DNA of 47,120 nucleotides from an uncultured Helicobacter sp. (GTDB taxonomy: Bacteria; Campylobacterota; Campylobacteria; Campylobacterales; Helicobacteraceae), in the NCBI GenBank assembly GCA_944323645.1, contig CALUTE010000016.1, positions 1-47,120 on the forward strand, given 5' to 3'. The stretch's first letter is position 1. Every line of letters begins with the position of its first letter. The notes beneath the pieces are model-generated. The model worked only from the letters and a program-made list of their open reading frames with translations, searched no databases and was not told the origin of the DNA. A program made the position numbers and the translations under genes. Positions 17,565 through 26,202 of this stretch are shown one piece after another.

Positions 17565-20015
17565 ATGTTAAGGTCTGTCTTGTCAAAGCAATTATTATGT
17601 GGGGTGGCGATCTCTTTAGTATTGGTAACGAATGTATGGGCAGCTACCATTACCTCTATACAATATGTCGGTTTGCAATCTCTCTCCGATATGCTCGCAA
17701 GCGAAATTTCTGGTATAAAAATAGGCGATACACTAGAATCTAAACAAGTCAATGAAGCAGTTCTTGCATTTTATAATCAAGGTTATTTCAAAGATATTTA
17801 TGCGACCTTTGATAATGGTGCGCTCGTGTTTTATTTCACCGAGAAATCACGTGTAGCAAGTATAGAAATAAAGGGTTATGGAAGTGACCAAGAAAAACAG
17901 ACTCTCTACACACAAATGGGTATCAAAAAGGGCGAAAGCTTTGATGACCAAAAAATAGAGAGAGCCAAAGAAGTCTTAAAGAATGTATTAGAATACCAAG
18001 GCTATTATGGTTCAATCGTGCAAGAAGAGCTTACTAAAGCTGATAACGCAGACGCATACGCGATTGTGTTTCATGTCAATCGGGGTGATAATATTCTCAT
18101 CCGCAAAGCCTATTATGATGGCAGAAAAAAACTCAAAGTTTCTAAGCTAGAATCTTTGAGCGCAAATAAAGAGCGCGATTTTGCAGGCTGGATGTGGGGT
18201 TTGAATGATGGTAAATTACGACTGCAAGAGCTTGAATATGATAGTCTTAGAATCCAAGATGTTTATATGCGTAATGGCTTTTTAGATGCAAATGTTTCCA
18301 CCCCCTTTTTGAGTGCAAATTTTAACAACCTTTCCGCTACACTTTATTATAAAATCACCGAAGGGACACAGTATAAAGTGAGTGATATTGATATTCGTAT
18401 AGATAATGATGTCATAGCACTTACAACTTTACATAAAGCGCTCAAAGTGCGCAAAAAAGAAATATTTAACATTGAGGATTTGCGTGCTGATGCACAAACA
18501 TTAAAGCGTCTCATTGCTGATAAAGGCTATGCATTTGCTCAAGTGCGCCCTGACCTAGATAAAGATGAAACAAATGCGCAAGTACGAGTCATCTACCATA
18601 TTCAAACCGGTGATAAAGTTCGCATCAGTGATGTTCTTATCTCAGGAAATACACGCACAGGAGATCGCATTATCCGCCGAGAAATTCTGTTGGCTCCTGG
18701 TGATGAATACAGTCTCTCTAAAATAACAGAATCTGAAAATGCTCTAAGAAGGCTTGGTTTTTTTGATAATGTCAAAATCGATGAACGGCGTGTGAGTGAA
18801 GACTCTATGGATTTGCTCATCAATGTTACAGAAGGAAGGTCTGGACAAATACAATTTGGTCTTGGTTATGGAAGCTATGGTGGGCTTATGATAAATGGCT
18901 CTATCAGTGAGCGCAATCTCTTTGGTACAGGGCAAAGCGGTAGTATTTATGCCAATATTTCTACAGGTACAGGGCAGACATATCAGTTTAACTATTATGG
19001 ACAAACACGTAATTATAGTGGGAGGCAATTTTCTGGAAATATTTCTTTAACCAATCCACGTATTTTTGATTCAAGATTTTCAGCATCTAGCAGTATTTAT
19101 GGAAACTACTATATTAATTATGTCTATACTGAACAGAGCGGAGGCTTTAGCCTAAGCCTTGGGCGACTTTTATTGCCTACTTTACGTGCTTCACTTGGCT
19201 ATGATATTAATGTGGTACATACATACGACTTTGTTTCACCACTTTATGAGCGCTACTACTCCGCAAATTCACAGTGCTTTACTGGCAATACTGGAAGCAG
19301 TTCTAGTGATCAAACTACGCTCTGTGGAATCTGGGACAGAGAACATCGTTTTCCTGTCACTTCCTCTCTTACACCAAGCCTTAGCTTTGACAACACTGAT
19401 GACTACTATTTTCCCAAAAATGGCGTGATTGCCTCTGTATATGCACAATTCGCTGGTGTAGGCGGAACTGTTCGTAATGCCAAGGTCTATGCAAGACTTG
19501 GGCTCTACTATCATCTACGATCCCTTGTAGGAATTGATTTGATTGCGCGCTATAAGGCACAAGGTGGCTACCTTTTCCGCTACAATACTGAAGATTTTTT
19601 GCCACTCAATAATACCTTCTATATGGGTGGGGTAACTACGATTCGAGGATTTCGATCTGGCTCAATTACCCCTAGAGATAGTGTTGGGCTATGGGTTGGG
19701 GGTGATGGAATGTTTGCAAACTCTATTGAACTTAGCTATGGGATTTTGGAAGCTGCCAAAATGCGTCTGGCACTGTTTGTAGATTATGGGTTCTTAACAT
19801 TCAAAACCGACCGCAATGGCTACGCAGATTTCAAAAGCTATGGCATTCTTGGGCAAGGATCACATAATCTTGAATGGCGCGCTTCTATGGGGATAGCAAT
19901 AGAGTGGATTTCTCCTATGGGACCTCTTGTAATTATCTTTCCAATCAAACGCTTTAACGAACAGCGCGGTGATTACACATCAAGCTTTGAATTTTCTATG
20001 GGGACTAGATTTTAG
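17565..20015 (+). CDS. bamA: Outer-membrane protein assembly factor BamA (Omp85)
   Basis: Core insertase of the BAM complex, essential for folding outer-membrane proteins. The 816-residue precursor has a signal peptide ending VWA-ATIT, then a run of POTRA domains to about residue 420 (typical pattern seen at [30 protein letters not shown] and [19 protein letters not shown]), followed by a 16-strand barrel. The Omp85 loop motif appears as [11 protein letters not shown] with the conserved RGF. The C-terminal strand ends SMGTRF with phenylalanine. Length is normal. It faces infC convergently across 128 bases. Confidence 0.95.
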   Translation: MLRSVLSKQLLCGVAISLVLVTNVWAATITSIQYVGLQSLSDMLASEISGIKIGDTLESKQVNEAVLAFYNQGYFKDIYATFDNGALVFYFTEKSRVASIEIKGYGSDQEKQTLYTQMGIKKGESFDDQKIERAKEVLKNVLEYQGYYGSIVQEELTKADNADAYAIVFHVNRGDNILIRKAYYDGRKKLKVSKLESLSANKERDFAGWMWGLNDGKLRLQELEYDSLRIQDVYMRNGFLDANVSTPFLSANFNNLSATLYYKITEGTQYKVSDIDIRIDNDVIALTTLHKALKVRKKEIFNIEDLRADAQTLKRLIADKGYAFAQVRPDLDKDETNAQVRVIYHIQTGDKVRISDVLISGNTRTGDRIIRREILLAPGDEYSLSKITESENALRRLGFFDNVKIDERRVSEDSMDLLINVTEGRSGQIQFGLGYGSYGGLMINGSISERNLFGTGQSGSIYANISTGTGQTYQFNYYGQTRNYSGRQFSGNISLTNPRIFDSRFSASSSIYGNYYINYVYTEQSGGFSLSLGRLLLPTLRASLGYDINVVHTYDFVSPLYERYYSANSQCFTGNTGSSSSDQTTLCGIWDREHRFPVTSSLTPSLSFDNTDDYYFPKNGVIASVYAQFAGVGGTVRNAKVYARLGLYYHLRSLVGIDLIARYKAQGGYLFRYNTEDFLPLNNTFYMGGVTTIRGFRSGSITPRDSVGLWVGGDGMFANSIELSYGILEAAKMRLALFVDYGFLTFKTDRNGYADFKSYGILGQGSHNLEWRASMGIAIEWISPMGPLVIIFPIKRFNEQRGDYTSSFEFSMGTRF

Positions 20016-20143
20016 GAAATTTGTATCGTAGAATTTCTTGCATTAAAAAATTTATAATGAGTTGGATTCTTATTTTAAGTTGCAAAGTCAAGTAAATAAA
20101 AAGCCTATAACACGCTATTCTTTCAAAAAGACCTAACTGCTGG

Positions 20144-20656
20144 CTAGCGCTTTGGTACAAATAGCCAGCTTACAAAACGCCCTTCTGCTTTTGGCTCCTT
20201 TTCTGGTTGGGCAACATCTGCCATCATTTCTTCCACGCGATTCAAAACAGAAATACCAAGTTGCGGATCGCTTGTTTCCCGCCCTTTTAGTACGACTTTA
20301 AAGCGTACATATTTACCGCTAGCAATAAATTCTTTAGCGTGTTTAACTTTATAGTTAATGTCATTTTGGGCAATCTGCGCAGATAGCTTTATCTCTTTAA
20401 TATCGATTTGCTTTTGCTTTTTTCTTGCTTCCTTTTGCTTTTTTTCCATATGGTAGCGATATTTACCATAGTTCATTATTTTACACACTGGGGGCTTAGC
20501 ATTTGGCGAGACACATACTAAATCAAGCCCTCTTGAATTTGCTATACTTTGCGCTTCTTTAGCAGAGATAATACCATAAACTTCGCCATTGCTATCAACG
20601 CATCGCACCTCGCTGAAGTGTATTTCCTCATTAAGCAAAATTTCTTCTTTGTTCAA
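20144..20656 (-). CDS. infC: Translation initiation factor IF-3
   Basis: Keeps 30S subunits apart from 50S and proofreads start-codon choice. The 170-residue protein has the N-domain ([20 protein letters not shown]), the linker helix rich in Lys ([16 protein letters not shown]) and the C-domain ([19 protein letters not shown] and VLKGRE). The start is TTG, placed within TTTTGAAC so that it overlaps the thrS TGA stop. Non-AUG infC starts are known in other bacteria, where IF-3 discriminates against its own codon and so autoregulates. AAAGAGG lies about nine bases upstream. rpmI and rplT, the usual downstream partners, are absent here. Confidence 0.95.
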   Translation of the reverse strand: MNKEEILLNEEIHFSEVRCVDSNGEVYGIISAKEAQSIANSRGLDLVCVSPNAKPPVCKIMNYGKYRYHMEKKQKEARKKQKQIDIKEIKLSAQIAQNDINYKVKHAKEFIASGKYVRFKVVLKGRETSDPQLGISVLNRVEEMMADVAQPEKEPKAEGRFVSWLFVPKR

Positions 20657-22521
20657 AAGCTAACCTCTTTCATTTTGGATTTTATTTCTTTCAAAAATGC
20701 TCCTTCATCTAAAGTATATTGCTTTTTGGCACGGCGATCTCGAATAGCAAGTGTCTTTGATTCTACTTCTTTAGCTCCTATGACCACAATCATAGGTACA
20801 CGCTGCTTTTCTGCGTTTCTTATGCGCTTATTGAGTGTCTCGTGCTTATCACTTATTTCAGCATATGCACCAATTTCTCTCAAAGCAAACTGGATAGATT
20901 GTGCATATTCTACTTGCTCATGGCTAATAGGAACAATCACAACCTGTGTGGGTGCTATAGCAAAAGGAAACTCCCCACCAAAATGCTCACACAAAATCGC
21001 TACAAATCGCTCAAAACTGCCCAAAATTGCCCTATGCAACATCACAGGCTGTTTAGCGAGATTGTTCTCATCAGTATATTCAAGCCCAAAACGATTAGGT
21101 AGATTCATATCGACTTGTATCGTTCCGCACTGCCATTTGCGCCCAATCGCATCTGTAATTTTTATATCAATTTTTGGACCATAAAATGCGCCGCCACCCT
21201 CATCAATATTATAGGTAATTTGGTTAGATTCTAAGGCGCGCTTGAGCGCAGTAGTAGCCTGATCCCATATTGCTTCATCACCAATTGATTTATCAGGTCG
21301 AGTCGAAAGCTCCATTTCATAACTAAACCCAAAAGCTTGCATAATCTTGTGTGTAAAATTTAAAATATTATTTACTTCTGATTCTATTTGGCTTGGAAGA
21401 CAAAAAATGTGTGCATCATCTTGGGTAAATTCTCGAACGCGCAAAAGCCCGTGAAGTACCCCACTTTTCTCATGGCGATGCACAATGCCATATTCATAAA
21501 AACGTAGCGGTAAATCTCTATAACTTCGCTTTGTGCTCTGATAAACTTTTATGTGTCCAACACAATTCATGGGTTTTATACCATACTCAACCTCATCAAT
21601 GTTAGTAAAATACATATTTTCTTTATAATTATCGTAATGTCCGCTGATCTTCCATACTTCACTCTTGAGAATCTCGGGTGCACGCACTGGTTCATATTCT
21701 CTTATAATCAGCGCACGCGTCAAGAGCTCCTCGATCCTTCGCCGAAGCCTAGCACCAGCAGGTAACCAAATAGGCAAACCTGCGCCAATTTGCTCATCAA
21801 AGCAAAAAAGTCCCATTTCTTGACCAATCTTTCGATGATCTCGTTTTTTTGCCTCTTCTAGCTGATGAAGATAGGCGCTAAGTGTTGGCTTATCAGCAAA
21901 AGCTATGCCATAAATTCTTATAAGCATTTCAGCATTTTCATCACCACCCAAATATGCGCCAGCAAGCTTTGTAAGTTTGAAACTATGCAAAAGCTTTGTG
22001 GTGGGTAAATGCGGACCGCGACAGAGATCTTCAAAATCGCCTTGGACATACACTCCAAACTCATCGCCTTGTATGCGACTCATTACTGCTATTTTTAATT
22101 CATCATTAGCGAAGCGGGATTCTGCCTCCTTGCGCGACAAAGTTGTTTTTTTTATGAGGCAGCCTTTTTTGGCTAACTCTTTCATCTTTTGCTCAATCTT
22201 TGGCAAGTCTTCTTCACCAATTTTTACATTTGTCTTAAAATCATAGTAGAATCCTTCTTCTACCACAGGTCCAACAAAAAATTTTGCATCTGGATATAGT
22301 TCTTTGATTGCTTGTGCCATAAGGTGCGCGCAAGAATGACGAATGATCGCTAGTGCATCTTTGGAATTATCAAATAAAATCTTTTCACCAAATGAAGATA
22401 AATCGTAGTGGGAATCTCTAGTTCTTTGGTATAGGTCCTCTATGCTCATACCATTTTTTGCAGCAACACTCTGAAGATCAAAAATTGTACCATTTTGTTT
22501 AAAGCCTATAATATCCGACAT
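20653..22521 (-). CDS. thrS: Threonine-tRNA ligase
   Basis: Class II synthetase charging tRNA-Thr, 622 residues. The editing domain is recognisable by HSCAHLMAQ (HxxxH), and the catalytic core by [11 protein letters not shown] (zinc cysteine), [26 protein letters not shown] and [21 protein letters not shown]. The anticodon-binding domain follows ([18 protein letters not shown]). Only about 60 residues precede the editing domain, so the N-terminal TGS domain is short or degenerate compared with E. coli ThrS. Its stop overlaps the infC TTG start by four bases, so the two genes are co-translated. Confidence 0.97.
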   Translation of the reverse strand: MSDIIGFKQNGTIFDLQSVAAKNGMSIEDLYQRTRDSHYDLSSFGEKILFDNSKDALAIIRHSCAHLMAQAIKELYPDAKFFVGPVVEEGFYYDFKTNVKIGEEDLPKIEQKMKELAKKGCLIKKTTLSRKEAESRFANDELKIAVMSRIQGDEFGVYVQGDFEDLCRGPHLPTTKLLHSFKLTKLAGAYLGGDENAEMLIRIYGIAFADKPTLSAYLHQLEEAKKRDHRKIGQEMGLFCFDEQIGAGLPIWLPAGARLRRRIEELLTRALIIREYEPVRAPEILKSEVWKISGHYDNYKENMYFTNIDEVEYGIKPMNCVGHIKVYQSTKRSYRDLPLRFYEYGIVHRHEKSGVLHGLLRVREFTQDDAHIFCLPSQIESEVNNILNFTHKIMQAFGFSYEMELSTRPDKSIGDEAIWDQATTALKRALESNQITYNIDEGGGAFYGPKIDIKITDAIGRKWQCGTIQVDMNLPNRFGLEYTDENNLAKQPVMLHRAILGSFERFVAILCEHFGGEFPFAIAPTQVVIVPISHEQVEYAQSIQFALREIGAYAEISDKHETLNKRIRNAEKQRVPMIVVIGAKEVESKTLAIRDRRAKKQYTLDEGAFLKEIKSKMKEVSF

Positions 22522-22600
22522 TCTCTTCCTAAAGTTTTAATTTTGCTAAATTCAATCTGTAACCTAACAAATTGCGATACTACCATATAATCCTTTATTT

Positions 22601-23917
22601 TTAGTTAAAAGTAATATTGTATTTAGCGAGCTTATAGGCTAAAACCTCCTCATTTATTCCAAGAATCTTACTTACTTTTGATGTATCGCCTTTGCAGTCA
22701 GTAAGCACCTCATTTAAAAGCTGCTTTTCTAGTGTTTCAATTTTGTTTTGATCTTGCTGCACTCTAGATTCTAAGAATAAATCCTTTGGTGTTATTATAT
22801 CACCATCACTCAAAATAGCAGCGCGCTCAACCACAGAAAGTAGTTCTCGAATATTCCCATACCACTCATAAGCAAGCAGCGCATCTTGCGCTTCTTTAGA
22901 AAAAGTCTTTTGAGCAAATCCATACTGGGCAACAACAAGCTCAAGCTTCCAATTAGCAATAGGCAATACCTCTTCTTTACGATCTTTTAAAGCCGGGATT
23001 CTTATGGGAATCGTTTGCAAACGATAGTAGAGATCCTCACGAAACGCTTTACCTGCAATCTTTTCTTCAAGATTTGCATTGGTTGCTGAAATAAAACGCA
23101 CATCGAAAGCAATAGGCTTGCTGCCGCCAAGTCGCGTTACTTCTTTTTCTTGGATTGCGCGCAAGAGTTTTGCTTGCAACATTATTGGCATTTCTCCAAT
23201 CTCATCCAAAAAAAGTGTTCCGCCATCAGCTAATTCAAACAATCCTTGCTTTGTATTAAGTGCATCAGTAAAAGCACCTTTCTCATAGCCAAACAACTCG
23301 CTCTCCAAAAGATGTTCTGGGATTGCTGCCATATTGATAGCTACAAAAGGCTTTTTAGCACGCGAGGAATTTTCGTGGATAAAGCGCGCAAATACCTCTT
23401 TGCCAACGCCACTTGCCCCCATAAGAAGCACACTAGAATCTGTCATAGCAACTTTAAGTGCTTTAGCCTTAATGGATTCCAGAGAAGGACTTGATCCGAT
23501 AAATGGGTTTTGCTTGTTAATAAGCGAAGTCTGTACGGAGGTGGTTTTTGTATGGATTTTTTGAAACTCGATGATTTTTTTGCTACGATAAATCGCTTCT
23601 AGCAAAAGCTCTGGGTCGAAAGGTTTTTGAAAAAAATCCTTGACTCCAAGTCGGATAGAATCTATCGCAGAATGTAGTGTGGCATTGCCTGTGATAACAA
23701 TCATTTCATACCGATTGTTGAGTTGTTTTAAAAACTCTAATCCATTCATATGGGGCATATTGAGGTCTGTGATAACAAGCTCAAAACTAGAATCTAGCTC
23801 TTTTAGCGCATCTTTTGGGCTGCGAAAGGTAACAATGTGTAGATCTTTATGCTCTTTAAAAAACAATTCCAAACTCTTGCGCATATTAATATCATCTTCT
23901 ACGATTGCAATTTTCAT
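22601..23917 (-). CDS. flgR: Sigma-54-dependent response regulator FlgR
   Basis: NtrC-type activator that with kinase FlgS drives RpoN-dependent middle flagellar genes in Helicobacter and Campylobacter. The 438-residue protein has a receiver domain with acidic pocket EDD and phospho-acceptor D51 (VITDLNMPHMNG), then an AAA+ domain with Walker A GASGVGKEVF, sigma-54 loop GAFTDA and Walker B GTLFLDEIGE. Unlike H. pylori FlgR, which lacks a DNA-binding domain, this one ends with a Fis-like helix-turn-helix (LLNEVLTDCKGDTSKVSKIL) whose recognition helix reads INEEVLAYKL. AGGAG lies before the ATG. One base separates it from the preceding unknown gene, so the two form an operon. Confidence 0.85.
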   Translation of the reverse strand: MKIAIVEDDINMRKSLELFFKEHKDLHIVTFRSPKDALKELDSSFELVITDLNMPHMNGLEFLKQLNNRYEMIVITGNATLHSAIDSIRLGVKDFFQKPFDPELLLEAIYRSKKIIEFQKIHTKTTSVQTSLINKQNPFIGSSPSLESIKAKALKVAMTDSSVLLMGASGVGKEVFARFIHENSSRAKKPFVAINMAAIPEHLLESELFGYEKGAFTDALNTKQGLFELADGGTLFLDEIGEMPIMLQAKLLRAIQEKEVTRLGGSKPIAFDVRFISATNANLEEKIAGKAFREDLYYRLQTIPIRIPALKDRKEEVLPIANWKLELVVAQYGFAQKTFSKEAQDALLAYEWYGNIRELLSVVERAAILSDGDIITPKDLFLESRVQQDQNKIETLEKQLLNEVLTDCKGDTSKVSKILGINEEVLAYKLAKYNITFN

Positions 23918-23918
23918 A

Positions 23919-24617
23919 CTACTCCTTTAACACCTCTAAAATCAAATAGCGATTATCAAAATACGCTAAAACACGTTGGGGAGGAATTTCTAATAGAGTG
24001 CTATCATTAAGATAGATTGACTCTTGCACCCTGCCATCATAGCGCACACCCACGCGACCACGCCTTAAGCATTCTAGCACTTCTTCTTGATAATGTGTCA
24101 AAATATACTTGATCGCATAAAGCTCATCATCTGTTATTATATCATTGATAGGTGTGTTAAGCGCACAGGTATATGCAACTTTTAGTCTGTTGGATTTGAG
24201 ATTGATAGGGTCAGAAATACTATAACGCTCTCCAGTAATAATGCCATTTTGGCTCAAAGCCTTATAGGAAATGATGAATTCTATTTTTGTACTAGGCTCT
24301 TTTGCTAGCTCTGGCATAAGTGGTGCTGGCACAGGAGGAGGGGTGGGTGTGCGATTTGGGATTACATTAGAATCTAAAAGCTCCCTATTATGTTGCTCAC
24401 GTTCTTGCCAAGAATTAGATTCTATTTTTTTAAACTTGATATTTGAAGGTGTCGTGGTAAAAAGTGCTACGATAATAAGTGTGTCTTTGTTACTTGGCTT
24501 TTGGAAAAGTTCAAAAGATTGTGCAAGAGAACTTGTTGCACTAGATTCTCTTGCAAAACTAATACAAACAACTAGGCAAATATACCATATGGGCAATGCC
24601 ACTGCCTGTACTCTCAT
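23919..24617 (-). CDS. Secreted protein of unknown function, cotranscribed with flgR
   Basis: I do not recognise this family. The 232-residue product has an N-terminal hydrophobic segment (PIWYICLVVCISFA) that looks like a signal peptide, then a Ser/Gln-rich stretch, a proline-rich linker (TPTPPPVPAPLMP) and a C-terminal alpha/beta-looking domain ending VLAYFDNRYLILEVLKE. It is probably exported to the periplasm. The ATG at 24617 is preferred: AGGA stands six bases upstream, whereas the in-frame ATG at 24623 directly abuts it. The stop is one base from the flgR start, and the flgR ribosome-binding site lies inside this gene, so translation is coupled. A role near the flagellar checkpoint is only a guess from position. 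Confidence 0.6.
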   Translation of the reverse strand: MRVQAVALPIWYICLVVCISFARESSATSSLAQSFELFQKPSNKDTLIIVALFTTTPSNIKFKKIESNSWQEREQHNRELLDSNVIPNRTPTPPPVPAPLMPELAKEPSTKIEFIISYKALSQNGIITGERYSISDPINLKSNRLKVAYTCALNTPINDIITDDELYAIKYILTHYQEEVLECLRRGRVGVRYDGRVQESIYLNDSTLLEIPPQRVLAYFDNRYLILEVLKE

Positions 24618-24701
24618 ACACATTCCTCGCTATAATAAATATATTGATTATAGCAAGTTTTGAGGTGATATAAGATTATGTAAGAAGAATCTGGAGTGGC
24701 A

Positions 24702-25444
24702 TTATGTGCAATCAGATCTAACCTCAACAAGCACAAAGGAATGTATAATTCCAAGCCCATTGATAATAGCACGTTTGCCATTTTCTAGTTTGAATGTCCA
24801 AGTGCGCAGATAATCATCGCTTTGTGGCAAATCAATCCCAATCTCAAAATCATCATAAAACACTGCATTATATCCTAGATTTTTTAGCATAATGCGAAGA
24901 CTTGCTTGTGAATGAATATTCCACCCGGATTCCAAATGCGTAGCCCCTACTGCCCTACTCTTCACGAATACATCAAGTGGAAAAGGATTAAACACGCCCC
25001 AAATATATCCCACTCCATTTGGAGCAATCAAAGAACAAAAATGTTCCAAAGGTTTTTGTAAATCGTCAAAAATCCCAACCACACCATTAAAAAATACCAT
25101 ATCAAACTTCATTTTAGGCAAACCCTCACCACTTACAATATCACCAAGATAAAGCGTTGGACAAGGTCTTTGTAATGCTAAAAAATCTGTTTTTGTTTTT
25201 TCAAGTAATGTTGGCAAAATATCTACGCCAGAAAGTTCTGCATTCGGAAAAATCTCGCTCAAATAAAATAAAAAATCACCATTTGAGCAGCCTATATCGA
25301 GGATTTTACCCCCCCCCCCCCGAAAATAGCATATCGTTCTAGAGATTCTCTAGCTTTTTTGGCAATGTATTTAAAACTTTCTTTTGTATTATGTTTATGT
25401 GATTCTTGCGCATAAAATGTATCGTGTGTGCGATTTATTTGCAT
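24702..25444 (-). CDS. Phase-variable SAM-dependent methyltransferase (OFF as sequenced)
   Basis: The natural start is the ATG at 25444, one base after the stop of the upstream methyltransferase, with AAGGA five bases before it. Forty-one codons are read to YAIF, then a tract of 13 G follows and the frame stops five codons later. With 11 or 14 G the frame continues into KILDIGCSNGDFLFYL (SAM motif I), LSGVDILP and FDMVFFNGVVGIFDDL, giving about 247 residues. The tract is placed exactly before motif I and would encode a glycine run. The C-terminal part (TWTFKLENGKRAIINGL) resembles methyltransferases of Campylobacter flagellar glycosylation loci, from memory. It is the third gene of the cassette. 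Confidence 0.8.
25309..25321 (-). repeat. Poly-G phase-variation tract (13 G on the coding strand)
   Basis: Thirteen consecutive C on the plus strand. Slipped-strand mispairing would switch the methyltransferase: 11 or 14 bases give an open frame from the ATG at 25444, 13 does not. Confidence 0.9.
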
Positions 25445-25445
25445 A

Positions 25446-26191
25446 CTATTCCTTTCTACCAATAAAAATATAGTGATGTCCGCTTCCTTCTACGCTATAT
25501 GGCTCATAAAGATAGAACATATCATACTCGCCAATATAAAGCGTCATAAAAGGAGCAAATATTGTTGCTAATTCACTTGTATCACGCACAAAATGAATAT
25601 AACTTGTTTCATTAAGTCTTCCTGTAAGACTCACCTCGCTCAATCCATTGTCTAATTCTTGAGTAATGCATTTAGCATAGCCACTTTTACGGCTCATCAT
25701 TGTAAAAAAGCATATTCCGCCTTGCGTACACATCTCATAAAGCTCTTGGACACATAAAGATAAGTGCTTTTTGTCTAGATAATAAAGGCTTTGATTGGCA
25801 AATACTATATCAAACATACCGCCCTGTTGTTCAGAAAATACACCCTTTAGGCTTTGGTTTGGTGTAATTAGCTTGGCTTTTGATCCCATAATCTTAGAGG
25901 CTTGCGTAATTGCCTCTTGGATAATATCTACACCATAGACTTCAAATCCTTTACTCATAAAATATGCTGCATGCGTACCATTACCACAACCAAAATCAAG
26001 TATTTTTCCTCCCTGAAGCCCGAGCTCGTATTTTATGATTCTCTCATAAAATCGTATGACATGTCCTTCAGGATATAAGACACCATAGCCTTTGGCATAT
26101 TTTTCTTCATATGTTTGTTGGGAATTTACCCCCCCCCCCCCCATTTAGCTACTATGCTTTCATTATTTTTCTCGTCTGCTAAAGAATTCAT
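25446..26191 (-). CDS. Phase-variable SAM-dependent methyltransferase (OFF from its main start as sequenced)
   Basis: The best start is the ATG at 26191 with AAGGAG six bases upstream. It reads MNSLADEKNNESIVAKW, enters a 14-G tract and meets TAA directly after it. With 12 or 15 G the frame would join the conserved part: SAM motif I GKILDFGCGNGTHAAYF, then VYGVDIIQEA and FDIVFANQSLYYLDKKH, for about 248 residues. A second ATG formed by AT plus the first G of the tract (26144) is in frame at the present length but has no Shine-Dalgarno nearby. The gene follows the amidotransferase by 11 bases. By analogy with PtmH of Campylobacter coli it may N-methylate the amidino sugar; this is inference. 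Confidence 0.8.
26129..26142 (-). repeat. Poly-G phase-variation tract (14 G on the coding strand)
   Basis: Fourteen consecutive C on the plus strand near the 5' end of the methyltransferase gene. Twelve or 15 bases would connect the ATG at 26191 with the methyltransferase frame. Confidence 0.9.
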
Positions 26192-26202
26192 TGCATACTC
26201 CT

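Noticed and set aside
22601-23917. GAFTDA instead of GAFTGA as a sign that FlgR cannot contact sigma-54
   Set aside because: GAFTDA is a frequent natural variant in NtrC-type activators, so it does not indicate loss of function.
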